Shown: one piece after another, positions 43,170 to 56,205 of the stretch | Layout of the letters: each line of letters begins with the position of its first letter | Numbering within the stretch: the first letter of the stretch is position 1 | From: Chalciporus piperatus | Lineage: Eukaryota > Basidiomycota > Agaricomycetes > Boletales > Boletaceae | Length of the DNA stretch: 64,000 nt | NCBI GenBank assembly: GCA_038093975.1 | Contig: JBBPTG010000030.1 | Span: 146,452-210,451, forward strand | Direction: 5' to 3' | Notes under the pieces: model-generated | Seen by the model: the letters and a program-made list of their open reading frames with translations, nothing else | Database searches by the model: none | Told to the model about the DNA's origin: nothing | Made by a program: the position numbers and the translations under genes

Positions 43170-46100
43170 ATGCGTGTCCTCTGTGTCGCGGAAAAGCCCT
43201 CCATCGCGAGATCTATCAGCCAAATTTTGTCGGGCGGACGCGTAGAAACCGTAAGTAAAGGAATTGAATCTAGCCACTGCCGTGCCATTCATCCTCTTAC
43301 ACCAACTACCTTGTCGAACGCCAGCGCGCAACTCAGAATCGTTTCATCAAAAATTTCGACTTCGATTACCCCCAGACAAACTCTACTTTCACAGTTACCT
43401 CTGTATCTGGTCATCTACTCGCCCATGATTTCCCGGACGCGTACCGTCAATGGCACTCTTGCGATCCCCTCTCACTCTTTGATGCACCAGTACAAACCAC
43501 GGTACCGGCTGACAACAAGAGTATAGAGCGTAATTTGATGAGCGAGGCACGAAGTGCACACACGTTGATGGTATGGACAGATTGTGATAGAGAGGGTGAG
43601 AACATCGGATGGGAAATCATGTGCGTCTGTCGAAAGGCAAAGCCCAATATCGTCGTGAAGCGAGCCAGGTTCAGTGCGATCATACCACAGTTTGTTTCAA
43701 TCTTTCATACCTAACGAATTTCGATCGTACCACTCAACCTCTCACAGGCAAATTCACCGTGCAGCTCAGCACCCAGTGGCTCTTGACCTCGCACAGGCTG
43801 ATGCAGTCGAAGCACGGACCATACTGGATTTGCGCATCGGTGCAGCCTTCACCCGTATGCAAACCTTGGCTCTCCAACATCGTCTTCCTCAGTTTCGCGA
43901 GGAACGCGGGGTTGTCTCTTATGGTACCGAGATTTTCAGACTGTGTCTATCGATAGTCTCAAACCTGGCTTCTCCCCAGGCCCATGCCAATTTCCGACTC
44001 TTGGATTTGTGGTGCAGAGATATAATCAAGTAAAAGCGTTCACCCCTGAGGATTTCTGGTACATTCTTCTATCTCAAAACCGCGAAATCGAGGGCGAGGA
44101 GAAGAAAGTTGATTTCACCTGGAGGCGGGGACATCTCTTCGAGGCAGACGTGGTGACTGAGATATATGAAGATATCGTAGAAAATCCACGCGCTCGAGTT
44201 ACCAAAGTGACGCAAAAGAACACGAAGAAATGGTATGTGATCCCACTTTATCAGTTACTCGCCCGTACTCAATCGACAGGAAACCGCTACCACTCACAAC
44301 TGTTGAGCTTCAAAAGGCGGGGTCAAGGCTTCTCAAGTTGGCACCAAAGAAAGTGTTGGATGTATGCCAGTCAAACTGCTGCCACTGGTTTTATCATCTA
44401 ATGATTTCGCAAGATCGCCGAAAAGCTCTATCAACAGGGTTTTCTATCTTATCCTCGCACGGAAACAGACCAGTATGATCCACAATTCGATTTTATGACT
44501 CTGATTGGGAAACAAACCGTTGATCCCGCATGGGGTGGTTTCGCAACAGGGTGCGTCATGCGGATTCCCATCGTTTATGCTGTCTAGCTTATCTTGAGGT
44601 TTGCCCTGGTAGCCTCCAACAAGGCGGTTTCAATTCACCTCGAAGAGGAAAAAACAATGATAAGGCACATCCTCCAATACACCCTACAGCTCACAAAGCA
44701 AATCTCGCCGGGGATGAAAAGAAAGTATATGACTTCATCACGCGAAGATTCCTTGCGAGCTGCTCCCAAGATGCAGAGGGTTCGGAAACGACTGTTGAAG
44801 TTGTGTACGGCGGGGAGGAGTTTTATGCCACCGGTGTGTGCCTAGAACCTCAAAGTGTCATTGGAAGCAGCTCACGATCATGATTTTATAGGCTTGATTA
44901 TCTTAGCGAGAAATTATCTGGAGGTATACCCATACGACAAATGGACAGGGAAAGAAATCCCTCACTTTAGAGAGGGAGAGGAGTTCGAGCCCACGTCTTG
45001 CGATATCAAGGAAGGGGAGACAGCGTCGCCTACTTTACTGACCGAGGCCGATCTTGTGACGCTCATGGACAAGAATGGGATTGGTATGTTTCTTGACCCT
45101 ACAGCTGCTAGCTCTTTGAATTTGATCTCCTGCTTAGGGACGGACGCAACGATTGCACAACATATTCAAACCATCGTTGACCGAGAATACGTGATTGAGC
45201 GAATGGACGGCGCAACGAAGCATTTACTCCCGTCAACACTTGGTATCGGGCTCGTAGAGGGGTACAACCAGATTGGATTCGACAGAAGTTTGTCGAAACC
45301 ACAGTTGAGGCGTGAGGTATGTCTCATCACTGTCTACTCTCTGGCTTCCTCTCTCGTGGACGCAGTCGCGATAAACGCTCCTATCACTGACAAATCATGG
45401 TAGACAGAACGAAGCATGGTACAAGTGTGCGAAGGTGCCAAGACGAAGGACGAGATGCTCGCGCAAAGTATCGAACAATACAGAGACATGTACATCATGG
45501 CAAAGAGAGAGTTTGATAAAGTCATCGAGGTGATTCCTTTGTTTTTGTCTTCTATGTCCATACGGACTGTGCACAACAGAGCGTACGCCGATTTATACAA
45601 GGAAATCCGGCGCGGAACGGGGGTAACGTTGACAACCACGGGGGAAATGGTGGCCAAGGTAGACGCGGCGGAGGTGCTGGTGGGCGAGGCAGGGGGGGAG
45701 GAAGAGGAAATGATCGAGGTGACGATAATGATGATGATGATCACCCTCCCCAGGGTGGCAACGGTCGTGGACGTGGACGTGGACGCGGTGCCGGTCCCAG
45801 TGCACCCCGACGGCCTCCACCACCACCCAATGCTGAAGGTAGGCTATGGTCTCCATCAGAGTCCAGAAGTCAATTGATCCCGACATCCCAGACAACGATC
45901 CACCTCCTCCAAGGCCCCAGAGTACCACGCGAGCAACAGTACCCACGTCTCGGGCTGGCCCTTCGAATTCGTTAAACCAGCTACCTCAGTGTGATTGTGG
46001 AGCCCCTGCAAGTAAGAAGCGAGTAACGCAGAAGTCAGCCCGAGAAGGGAAGCAGTTTTTTGCATGTGCCCAAGACAGTTGCGGGTTCTTCAAGTGGATT

Positions 46101-47006
46101 GAGGATGGGGGCGATGGTGATGCAGGGCCTGCGCCAGTCGTCCCCGCCAAACGTCCCCTAAGCACTACCAGATCAGTAAGTGCTATACATTCGAATGTCG
46201 CACTCCGAGGCTGAAAATAGTCAGGCTCAAGCCCCAGCAGCAGCGCGCCAATGCAAGTGCAAGGAAGATGCTGTGCAGCGAACGGTCACCAAAGAAGGGG
46301 CTAACAAGGGACGCATTTTCTGGGCTTGCGCGAAAGGGAAAGATGAAGGTTGTGGGTTCTTCGAGTGGGATGATGAACCAAGCAATGCATCTGGATCCGG
46401 TATGAGTAAGGGAGGGGGAGGAGCAGGACCTTCGAAACCGATGTCAACGCGGACGGTCAGTCACAATGATGCCCCGTCAAGTGGGAAGTGCTATAAGGTG
46501 CGTTTTGATCGACGACATCTCCCTTCCGTGCGATTGATGGGAGTTGGATTGGCAGTGCGATCAAGAGGGGCATTGGGCTTCTGGTAAGATGTATCGTTTG
46601 AAAGTACACCACGTTATGTTGATGAGGGCCGTTGGCTCTATTGCTATCCTCCATCATCAGCATGCCCAAATGGTGACATGATGAATCGATCCAAAAGCTA
46701 TAGAGGGTCGAGGACGGACAACAGCACTGAGACTTGTTTCAAGTGCGGAGAAGTCGGGCACTATAGTAATGGTGAGACAACAGGTACACAACCTCTCAAT
46801 TCAGTACATAGATTTACTAACTCGATCATCTGTATGAAGACTGTCTAGAGAACGGTGCACCCGCCAAACGCACTAAATCATCTTCAACGAGAGGGACCAA
46901 GGCACCGCGTGCCCGAGGGGGTGCTCGGGGAACTGGGACAAAGCGGGGGAGCAAGAAGAACGTGAGGACCAAGAGTGGAATGTTTGGCGCCCCGGACGAT
47001 TTCTGA
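43170..47006 (+). CDS. top3: DNA topoisomerase III with two GRF and two CCHC zinc fingers
   Basis: Type IA topoisomerase that works with a RecQ helicase and Rmi1 to dissolve recombination intermediates. The ATG at 43170 gives MRVLCVAEKPSIARSISQIL (Toprim start). After an intron come FDFDYPQTNSTFTVTSVSG, HLLAHDFPDAYRQWHSCDP and the acidic Toprim triad WTDCDREGENIGWEI near 43580-43620. The catalytic Tyr lies in GFLSYPRTETDQYD near 44440-44480. HPPIHPTAHKANLAGDEKK and LVTLMDKNGIGTDATIAQHI complete the core. The tail has an RGG-rich stretch (GGAGGRGRGGGRGNDRG), a first GRF finger (CDCGAPASKKRVTQKSA, CGFFKW), a second (CKCKEDAVQRTV, CGFFEW), and two zinc knuckles (CYKCDQEGHWASAC and CFKCGEVGHYSNDC). 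The first knuckle uses a 28-nt exon at 46556-46583. It ends NVRTKSGMFGAPDDF. Confidence 0.94.
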
Positions 47007-47719
47007 TGCTGATCGCTGGTGTTTCAAGTATGTATTTGACTTGGAATATAAGCGGTGATTTACTTTCATGCTAGCGCCATGAAACAGTCGTCACGCGTCA
47101 AGGGCACTCAGGCTGTACTTACATTTACTCCATGGGTGGTGGGGCTATTTTACATACTGTCGGGGGGGGGGGGGGGGGTACAATACCTCGTATCCCCTAC
47201 CACCAAGTCGGCACCTACGCTTGACTCGCGCACTGCGACCCTGATGTTGAATTAAATAACTTTTTAGCCTGAGCTTCTAGACACGCCTCTTCCTGTTTGC
47301 GTGCACACTGCAATGCCGAACGAACAGTCTCAGACGGGGAAGTGTAAATTTAAAATACCCTCATTGAGGAAGCGCTACCATCCTACGGTCAACACCAAAT
47401 CGAGACCGCTCTCAGTTTGCTCTTGGCAGTCCAACCGTTTTCAGGTTTCACGTCAACCTCCCCTACAACATGACCTATCCAAACCTGTCACGATGGCACG
47501 ATCTGACCACCGAATTGACGTGATCCTCGAGGTCTGCGGAGAGCGTGATCTGGGCTCAGTACGTCATGTTACTTATGTACCTTTCATTCACCGTGGAAGG
47601 CAACCCTAAGGGGTGCAAAGTCAAGCGCCCATCGACAGTTTTTCTCCTTGCTAAGTATCTGAGTATCTCGAACGTCGCCCTTCCTTCTTTTTTTGCCACT
47701 GTGACCTCCTTGGACGGAC
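47007..47719. other. Intergenic between TOP3 and MFS transporter
   Basis: 713 bp with a 17-G homopolymer and no convincing gene. Plus-strand open frames 47301-47609 and 47545-47754 lack domains. The right end should hold the transporter promoter. Confidence 0.45.
47162..47178 (+). repeat. 17-G homopolymer
   Basis: An uninterrupted run of 17 G residues. It can form G-quadruplexes and is prone to slippage. The exact length may be uncertain in the assembly. Confidence 0.8.
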
Positions 47720-49932
47720 ATGGCATCTCCATCCCTCGAGCCCACTGTAGATAAGGATGTTCTTGACAATGAGAAGGGCGCTACTGAGGTTTTCGACCTT
47801 GCGCCAGAGGTCGATGAAACCAGCCCTGCAGAGCGCGCTAGGATACTGAGGAAACTGGACTGGTATATCCTTCCTTTTGTTTCCTTGTTGTACCTTCTTT
47901 CATTTTTGTAAGTCACTCTCACCTTACTTCCACTCTCGCTCATCTGACTGTCATCCAGAGATCGTGCTAATGTCGGTCAGTATCGTTGTAGTTCTTGTCG
48001 CAAGTTCGTAACTCTCATGCCATCTCAGGGAATGCCAAAGTGGCAGGAATGTCGGCCGATCTGCACCTCGTTGGGCTCAAATATAATATTGCCGCCGCTG
48101 TCTTCTTCGTAAGAGTCTGTTCTTTCCGGAGATCTCAAGTCATCTGATGCTGTATCAGATCCTATACAGTCTTGCAGAAGTCCCATCGTACGTTGAAATT
48201 TCTTGCATTCAGAGAGGTAATAACAACTTTCGTCTAGAAATATCATTCTGAAGCTCTTTCGACCATCCATATGGAGTATGACGATCGCTTATTAACACGG
48301 GTTTCCCCTCTGATCCTTCTTTGTGTTACACAGTACCCACAATCATGGTTGCATGGGGTCTGGTTATGACTTTGATGTGTCTTGTCAAGACGTATCAGGG
48401 GTTACTTGCGTACGAGTTTGAAAAAAACGCTGCCTTTTTATTGCTGACGCTTGCTTATGCTTTCCACAGAGCTCGAGTTTTCCTCGGTCTGACGGAGGCT
48501 GGGTTATTCCCTGGTGTCACATACTACATCTCGTTGTGGTACCCTCGTGCAGAGCGAGCGAAGCGGATTGCTATATTCTTTTCCGCTGCGACCGTGGCCG
48601 GTGCTTTCGGTGGCATTCTGGCGTGAGTCCACATTCCCTAACTCAAAGCAGATCAATTAACGCACGAACAGCTACGCCATTGTAAAAATGGAAGGGTATG
48701 TGGCTCTTTAACAAGAGCTAGATCGCACGGGCTTACATTTGTCTGCAGTATCGGTGGCCTGCATGGCTGGCAATGGATCGTAAGCTATTTCGGATAATGC
48801 TGCTGCGCTCAATGCTAATTTGCCATTGATAGTTCTGCTTGGAAGGCCTGAGTAGGTAGCAAAGGACTTGCAGCATTCGGTTCACTGAATATGGCGTCGA
48901 CAGTGACGGTGGTCGTCGCATTCTCAGCATTTTTCTTCATGCATGATGTGCGTCCATTCGTCTACCTCACCCACGTAGATGCTCATCACCTCGCATGAAG
49001 TATCCTGAGACGGCGTCGTTCTTGACCGAGCCTGAGAGACGCTATCTCATTGCGATGTTGAGGAACGACTCCCAAAATCTTGCAACTCACTATCATTTCC
49101 AGTTCGTTCTCCAGGCTCTGACGGACTATAAAACTTATCTTCAACTTGGTATATACATTGGGTATGTAAAGTGATTCTACATTCCAATGGTCCTCTGACA
49201 CTTCTCGACAGCTTGCTCGTCCCCGTTTACGCTATCGCTCTTTTTACACCGACTATCATTAATGAGTTAGGTTACTCTGCGGCCAATGCCCAACTGCTCA
49301 CTGTCCCTCCTTTCGTCGCGGGTTGCTTTTTCACTATCCTTGTTGGAATCTATTCTGACAAACACCAACTCCGTGGGCCATATGTGATTGGTGGGGCGTT
49401 TGTCTCCTTGGTGGGATATATTGTCCTATATACGCAATCAACCCCTGCTGCTTCATATGCCGGCGCTATTCTCTCTGCGGTGGGTGTTTTCCCCACCGTG
49501 GCGGTTGATTTGGCATGGGCTGGATCGAACGCGGGAGGGGACTTGAAGCGCGGTGTCGTCATTGCTATGGTTATTGGACTGGGAAATCTTGGAGGGTAAG
49601 CCTTTATACTTCCCAACATACTGTTATCTAACGGAATGATGCCAGGATATGTTCGTCCTTTGTATACCTTGATCCTCCGCGTTTCCATATCGGCCACGGA
49701 ACAATCATGGGATGGTTGCTTCTCAGGTGACCTCTTCCCGAAGTCTACCATAGTTTGTTCGCTGACAACTCGGAACATCAGCATACTCCTATCTGCGATT
49801 GCGATGTGGGATTACAACAGAATCAACAAACAGAAAGAGGAGATGTGCCGCGAGCATGGAATCACTGAGGACCGCAAGGACGAATTCAGGGACATGGGAG
49901 ACGAGAGTCCTCTGTTCAGGTACACCCTGTAG
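47720..49932 (+). CDS. MFS transporter, Dal5/Tna1-like anion:cation symporter family
   Basis: Twelve-helix plasma-membrane permease; family members import allantoate, nicotinate, pantothenate and similar acids, and the substrate here is not predictable. The ATG at 47720 gives MASPSLEPTVDKDVLDNEKG, and helix 1 is WYILPFVSLLYLLSFL. A tiny exon then gives DRANVGNAKVAGM, the family signature after helix 1. Next come DLHLVGLKYNIAAAVFF and IPTIMVAWGLVMTLMC, then ARVFLGLTEAGLFPGVTYYI and SLWYPRAERAKRIAIFFSA. The second half has FQFVLQALTDYKTYLQLGIY, YAIALFTPTIINELGYSAAN, FVAGCFFTILVGIYSDKHQL, and GSNAGGDLKRGVVIAMVIGL. It ends MWDYNRINKQKEEMCREHG and SPLFRYTL. Around ten introns. Confidence 0.9.
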
Positions 49933-50186
49933 TTTCTGACCCACGGGTATCACTTTCGTTTGATCGTTATTTTCGAGTACTTTGAGGAGTTACAGTACGA
50001 TAGGTTTAGGAATGGACTCGATTTACGCTAGTGGTAGCTTTCCCTCAATTATACCAGTTGGCTACGCACAAACACAACCAAAGTCAGCGTTGAAAATCGC
50101 TCTTGACCAGTTTCCTCACTCGCTCGTCACGTCCGTCGACGTTCCTCGTATCATCTCTTCCTCTGCCTGGTGGACGTGTTTTCGGT

Positions 50187-53100
50187 ATGCATTTGTACAA
50201 TTTGACGCTGCAACCGCCAACGGCTGCAACGCAGGCAATTGTCGGGAACTTCTCAGGCGCCCGTACCCAAGAAATTATTGTATCGCATGGCACCCGTCTC
50301 GAACTCTTGCGACCCGATGTGCAAACAGGAAAACTATCGACGGTCATTGCCTCCGATGTCTTTGGGTCAATACGTTCGCTGGCAGCATTCCGGCTGACGG
50401 GCAGCATCAAGGGTGAGCTCCTCGTACGTATCCGTGTCTTTCGTTACATCTTATCTCCTGGTTCGTTCTCAGACTACGCCATAGTAGGGTCGGACTCGGG
50501 GCGAATCATTATCTTGGACTATGATCCAAAGACTAGTAGTTTCGTCAAGTTGCACCAGGAGACCTTTGGAAAGTCTGGCGCGCGACGGATTGTCCCTGGT
50601 CAATATCTTGCGACGGATCCCAAGGGTCGCAGTGTCATGATCTCTTCTGTGGAGAAGGCGAAGCTGGTGTATATCCTGAACCGGGACGCGGCTGCCAACT
50701 TGACGATTTCGTCGCCACTGGAAGCTCACAAAACCAACGCTATCATCCATCATATCATTGGCCTTGACGTCGGATTCGAAAATCCCTTATTCGCTGCGCT
50801 GGAGGTTGACTACACGGAGTCTGATCAAGATCCAACCGGGGAAGCCTTTAATAATGCGGAGAAGGTACGCGTTGTCCACATGTTTGGTTTCCCCAGTATA
50901 CTTATGCGAATGTTTATTGAGATGTTGACCTACTACGAGCTAGACCTGGGTCTTAACCATGTTGTCCGGAAATGGAGCGAACCTACTGACCCACGCGCTA
51001 ACCTCCTCGTTCAAGTACCTGGAGGTCAGGTAGCTTCCACGGATAGATTCGACGGGCCTTCTGGCGTTCTGGTTTGTTGTGAAGATCACATCATATACCG
51101 TCACGTGGACAAACCCCAGCATCGTGTTCCTATTCCACGGCGGCAACATCCACTTGAGGATCCCTCGCGAGGAGTTATTATCATCGCAGCCGTTATGCAC
51201 AAAATGAAGGTCTGTTGCTGAGTTACCTCGACATCTTCGTTTTAACTTCACAGTCTTTAGGGTGCCTTTTTTTTCCTCCTTCAAAGTGAAGATGGGGATC
51301 TGTTCAAAGTCACGATTGACCACGAAGAAGATGAAGTCAGGGCACTAAAAATCAAGTATTTTGACACCATTCCTGTGGCTAGCAGTCTTTGTATTCTCAA
51401 ATCTGGTTTCCTTTTCGTGGCTTCTGAGTTTGGCAACGAGTGAGTCAATATCCTCCTGACGAGCTCGCAGATTTAACGATTGGTCCCGCGTAGCTGCCTT
51501 TACCAGTTCCAAAAGTTGGGTGATGACGACAACGAGCCTGAATTTAGTTCGACTTCCTATCCTTCGTTTGGCATGGCTAATCCAACGGTCCCACTGCCAC
51601 ACGCCCATTTCCGACCTCGCCCTCTGGACAACCTGGCTCTTGCAGACGAACTAGAATCGTTGGATCCTATACTGGATTCAAAAGTGATGAACATTTTACC
51701 GAATTCGGATACTCCACAGATCTTGGCTGCTTGCGGCAGGGGCTCACGCAGCTCTTTCCGGATGCTTCGTCATGGACTTGACGTTGAAGAGTCTGTCAGC
51801 TCTGAGCTCCCGGGTATTCCAAACGCTGTCTGGACAACAAAGCAACGGGAAGACGGTACGCGCTTACTTATGGCCCAACGGTGGTGTCGAACTCACTCAC
51901 TCCGCCGTTAGATGCGTTCGATTCGTATATCATCCTTTCGTTCGTCAACGGCACGCTGGTACTATCCATTGGCGAGACCATTGAGGAAGTTCAAGATACT
52001 GGGTTCCTTTCATCAGCTCCAACACTCGCCGTCCAACAAATTGGTGCCGACGCCCTTCTTCAAGTCCACCCGCATGGTATTCGGCATGTCCTCGCCGATA
52101 GACGGGTCAACGAATGGCGAGTCCCCGATCGCAAGACCATTGTGGCGGCGACAACCAACAAGCGCCAAGTAGTGGTCGCCCTGAGCTCTGCTGAATTGGT
52201 CTATTTCGAACTCGATTTGGATGGTCAGCTCAACGAGTACCAGGATAGGAAGGCAATGGGGTCAACCGTGCTCGCTTTGAGCATCGCAGAGGTTCCCGAA
52301 GACCGTCAGCGAACACCCTACTTGGTACGTAAAATCGGCATTGCTATCTGTTACGCGACCGCTGATGTTCATCTGTTCGTTCAGGCTGTCGGGTGTGAAG
52401 ACCAAACCGTTCGCATAATCTCGCTAGACCCAGAAAGCACCCTAGAAACCATTAGTTTACAAGCCCTGACAGCTCCCCCATCTTCCATCTGCATAGCTGA
52501 CATGTTAGATGCGAGTATCAACAAAACTCATCCGACGATGTTCGTCAACATTGGTCTGCAGAATGGTGTTCTTCTGCGGACTGTGCTCGATCCTTTGAAG
52601 GGACAGCTTACTGATACGCGAACTCGGTCAGTTTTTGCATACATCTTTCTCATTTAGCTTATGAATTCTCCCTACAGATTCCTGGGTACACGCCCTATTA
52701 GGCTCATCCGTGTCCAAATTCAAAAGAATCCTGCCATCGTCGCCCTGTCGTCACGGTCATGGATCAACTACACCCATCAAAACTTGATGCACTTCACCCC
52801 TCTTATTTTCGAGAACCTTGACTACGCTTGGAGCTTTACGGCGGAGCTTAGTCCGGAGAGCTTGATTGGTATCACCGGGAGCGTCCTACGGTGAGTGCCC
52901 TGTCCTTTCGAACGATTGTCCGAGATGCAAAAGAGATTCGAATAACCCCTTCGAGGGAAGCATGTCGAAACAACTTTAAATTACCAATTGTTCCTACTGA
53001 GCCGATCATTTTTGTCGTGGAGTTGACATGTCAGCTGATTCGTACCATACCCCATCAGCATTTTCCAAATACCAAAACTTGGGATGAAGCTCAAGCAGGA

Positions 53101-54535
53101 CTCTATCCCGCTCTCCTACACTCCTCGCAAGTTTATATCTCACCCAACAAATCGGTATCTGTATCTCATTGAAGGTGACCACCGCGTCATGGGAGAAGAA
53201 GCGATTAACAAACGCTTGCAGCAACTTGTACGTGCCAACTTTCATCTAGGGACTCGATACTAAATATTCCGTTGCAGAAGGAGGCTGGCAAGAGGATCGA
53301 TCAGGAGATGCTTGATCTGCCCCCAGAAATCTTCGGACGCTGCAAAGCTCCAGCTGGAACCTGGGCCTCTGCAATACGCATCATTGACCCGGTCGAGGTA
53401 CGTGGTTTTCCCGTCTATTTTGATCCAGTCTGCTCAACAAACTATAGTCGAAGACTGTCGCAATGATCAACCTTGACAATAACGAAGCCGCGTTTTCTTT
53501 GGCCGTCGTTCCATTTGCTGCCCGAGGAGGGGAACTGCATCTTGTCGTCGGCACAGCATCTGACACCTTGCTCGCACCTCGGTCCTGCACCAGTGGCTTC
53601 TTGCGAACGTACAAATTCACTGAGGATGGTGCAGGCTTGGAGCTTCTGCATAAAACGGAAACGGACGACGTACCTCTGGCAGTCATGGCGTTTCAGGGAC
53701 GGTTGTTGGCGGGTGTGGGGAAAGCTCTTCGCATTTACGAGATAGGTAAAAAGAAGCTTCTCCGCAAAACTGAAAATAAGGTGGGCTCACTTCTCTTGAT
53801 ATTGGTTTCCGAACTAATTTCCAAGTGTAGACCTTTTCCTCCGCTATTGTTACGCTGAACACCCAAGGTTCAAGAATCCTCGTTGGCGACATGCAGGATT
53901 CGATCCTCTTTGCGGTTTATAAAGCACCGGAAAACAGGCTGCTAATCTTCGCTGACGACACCCAACCACGGTGGATTGTTGCGTCGACGATGGTCGACTA
54001 TAACACTGTCGCAGCAAGTGATCGTTTCGGGAACGTATTCGTCAATCGTCTCGATTCCAAGGTATCAGAACAAGTTGACGACGATCCGACCGGTGCTGGA
54101 ATACTACACGAGAAAGGTCAACTCATGGGCGCGCCACACAAGACCAAGATGCTCTGTCACTTCCATGTTGGCGACCTTGTTACGTCAATACACAAAGTAT
54201 CGCTGGTTGCGGGTGGGCGCGAGGTGCTCCTATACACTGGTCTGCACGGCACCATCGGGGTACTCGTGCCCTTCGTGTCCAAGGAGGACGTGGACTTCAT
54301 CTCGACACTGGAGCAGCATATGCGCACCGAGCAGGGCAGCCTGGTGGGCCGTGATCACCTTGCGTGGAGAGGGTACTATGTTCCCGTAAAAGCTGTTGTG
54401 GATGGAGATCTGTGCGAGACGTACGCTCGACTGCCTGGCTCAAAGCAGAGCGCAATCGCGGTAGAGCTAGATCGGTCAGTGGGGGAGGTGTTGAAGAAGC
54501 TGGAGCAGTTGAGGATCACTGCGAGCGGTTTCTGA
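50187..54535 (+). CDS. rse1: RSE1/SF3B3 (SAP130) splicing factor
   Basis: Three-propeller DDB1/CPSF160-family scaffold of SF3b in U2 snRNP. The ATG at 50187 gives [20 protein letters not shown], the standard start. Blocks follow: [77 protein letters not shown]. Then [59 protein letters not shown], and [20 protein letters not shown]. After an exon with [20 protein letters not shown] comes the CPSF_A C-terminal domain: [80 protein letters not shown], ending [14 protein letters not shown]. About twelve introns. No domain is missing. Confidence 0.94.
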
Positions 54536-54796
54536 TTGGTGTCTTTGCATGTCTTGACGTTCTATATCATACTCCTGTACTGTATATTCCTGCAATGTTT
54601 GTTGTGCTTTCGGAGCTTCAACGTTTCAACTTCGTTTCAGTTGACTGCCCACGCGCGAAACTCTGAGGACGTCCTCCTGCCTGGAACGATTCCACGACTC
54701 TGCAACTTGCATGAGAAAACTCAGTTTCACCTCGTGCATCGAGTTCGGGCACATTCTTACGGCTGTAAAGTACATTTAGTTGGGTTCCAGGGTCCC

Positions 54797-55677
54797 TGTC
54801 TGCCGCTGTCAGACTTTCTGAAACTTGAACTCAGCCAAGTATCAACATCATGACAACATGTATCACGACGAGGCTGGTAACTTAGCGACACAACAATCAT
54901 AATGACTCGCTCCTCTCAGTAGAGCGGAACGACTGTCTTCTACTCAGCGAGAGTTCTGGTTTTCGGAGACTAACTCGCTCCCGGTGCGGCCTAACCTCTG
55001 AATTTCCGGAAATCCTCAGCATCACCGCCAACATCTTCGAGACCGAAATGCTCGCTACCAGATCCCGCGCGCTTTGCAGTGTCTCTCGACGTGCCATTGC
55101 ACCCCAGGCGCGTTTGTTTGCAGTACGACGTGGCCCTCCATCCTCCACTGGAAGCCATCATTTACGCTGACCTTGCACAGTCCACTCCCACTCCCACCGC
55201 AAAGAACACAATACAAGAACGCATTGAAGCAATCAAATCCAACAAGGAGGAACTTGAAGAATGGATGTCACCCGTCGAAGCTCCCGCGCACGATCCCGAG
55301 CCATTATATCGCCGGGCAGAGCAATGCTTTTCTATGGGAGTCGCATGTACGTTTCTCTATCCCACTCGCCACCGCAAAATCCCTTTGCTATCATTGTCTC
55401 TAACTGACGGTCTGCACGATGCGATGTATAGCGTGTCACATGGCAGCTCTATATGGGCTGGCTTCCCAGATGGGAAAGCGCGAGGCGCTCGATGACGTGT
55501 ATTTACAGGTCGCCGGGGACGTTTCCCTCGGAAGGGAGGACTCAGATAAGCCCGGGGCTACCGTGATTGTCGTTGCTAATGGCGTGGAGGATGAGGAGCT
55601 CCTTGAGGCTAGTCATCAGGTATGTCACGCAGTTGGGGAACAGGGAACTACGTGCTAAATCCTTTGATCTCGTTCAG
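54797..55677 (+). repeat. Direct repeat unit 1 (contains OsmC-like copy 1)
   Basis: Begins TGTCTGCCGCTGTCAG and is nearly identical over its first 140 bp to the unit at 56206. The similarity covers the 5' flank, exon 1, intron 1 and exon 2, and fades after the second intron at about 55677. Confidence 0.85.
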
Positions 55678-55740
55678 GCGCACGCATACCCATACCTTGC
55701 ATTCGATCGGGTGCGGTTTAAGATCATTCAGAAATCATGA
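55048..55740 (+). CDS. OsmC-like protein, copy 1 (second catalytic Cys lost)
   Basis: OsmC/Ohr proteins reduce organic hydroperoxides with two cysteines. The ATG at 55048 gives MLATRSRALCSVSRRAIAPQ, Arg-rich and without acidic residues, so a mitochondrial presequence is likely. Intron 1 (55123-55180, 58 nt) leads to KNTIQERIEAIKSNKEELEE and HDPEPLYRRAEQCFSMGVA. An intron then gives SCHMAALYGLASQMGKREAL (first Cys present) and VEDEELLEASHQ. The last exon reads AHAYPYLAFDRVRFKII and ends QKS at 55738-55740. Where copy 2 has ACPF, copy 1 has AYPY, so the second cysteine is Tyr. Peroxidase activity is therefore doubtful. The unspliced upstream frame is closed by a stop near 54899, unlike in copy 2. 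Confidence 0.75.
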
Positions 55741-56205
55741 GCCCATCCTTTTCCTTTTCGTCGCATACCACTGCAAGTCGCGTTTCAACTTGTTTGGCAG
55801 TCGAATGCAATGAATTAATTCAAGTTTGATCCTAACACGGATGGCCGATTCTTCTTTTCTAACATGCCGCTATTCATCGACTGATACTTGAGCATTGAGC
55901 CGGCGACGTCCTTTCTTCCGTCCCTCCCACTCGCAGCCTGAGCGCTCTCAGTCGCCTTACATTTTTTCGTGCCCCACCTCCCGAATCATCTACACGATTC
56001 CAGTGGGTGGTGGTACCCTTCGTGCCCCCCCCCCCTCGATTGACGTATTTCGCTCGGAATCATTGATCAGACATGTCTAGATTTTTTCCTAGTTTATGAA
56101 GTCTATCTGTTTGACCAAATCCGGAATCCGATTCAGTTGTGTGGAGTTGTTCTGGGTTTCAATTCTTTTCACAGCCACTCGGAATATTCGCCAAGCCAGT
56201 AGGGT
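55741..56205. other. Spacer between the two repeat units
   Basis: 465 bp of unique sequence with an 11-C run near 56025-56035 and no gene. It should hold the copy 1 3' UTR and the copy 2 promoter. Confidence 0.5.

Noticed and set aside
47162..47178. G17 run as telomeric or subtelomeric DNA
   Set aside because: It is a plain homopolymer without TTAGGG-type repeats and lies between housekeeping genes.
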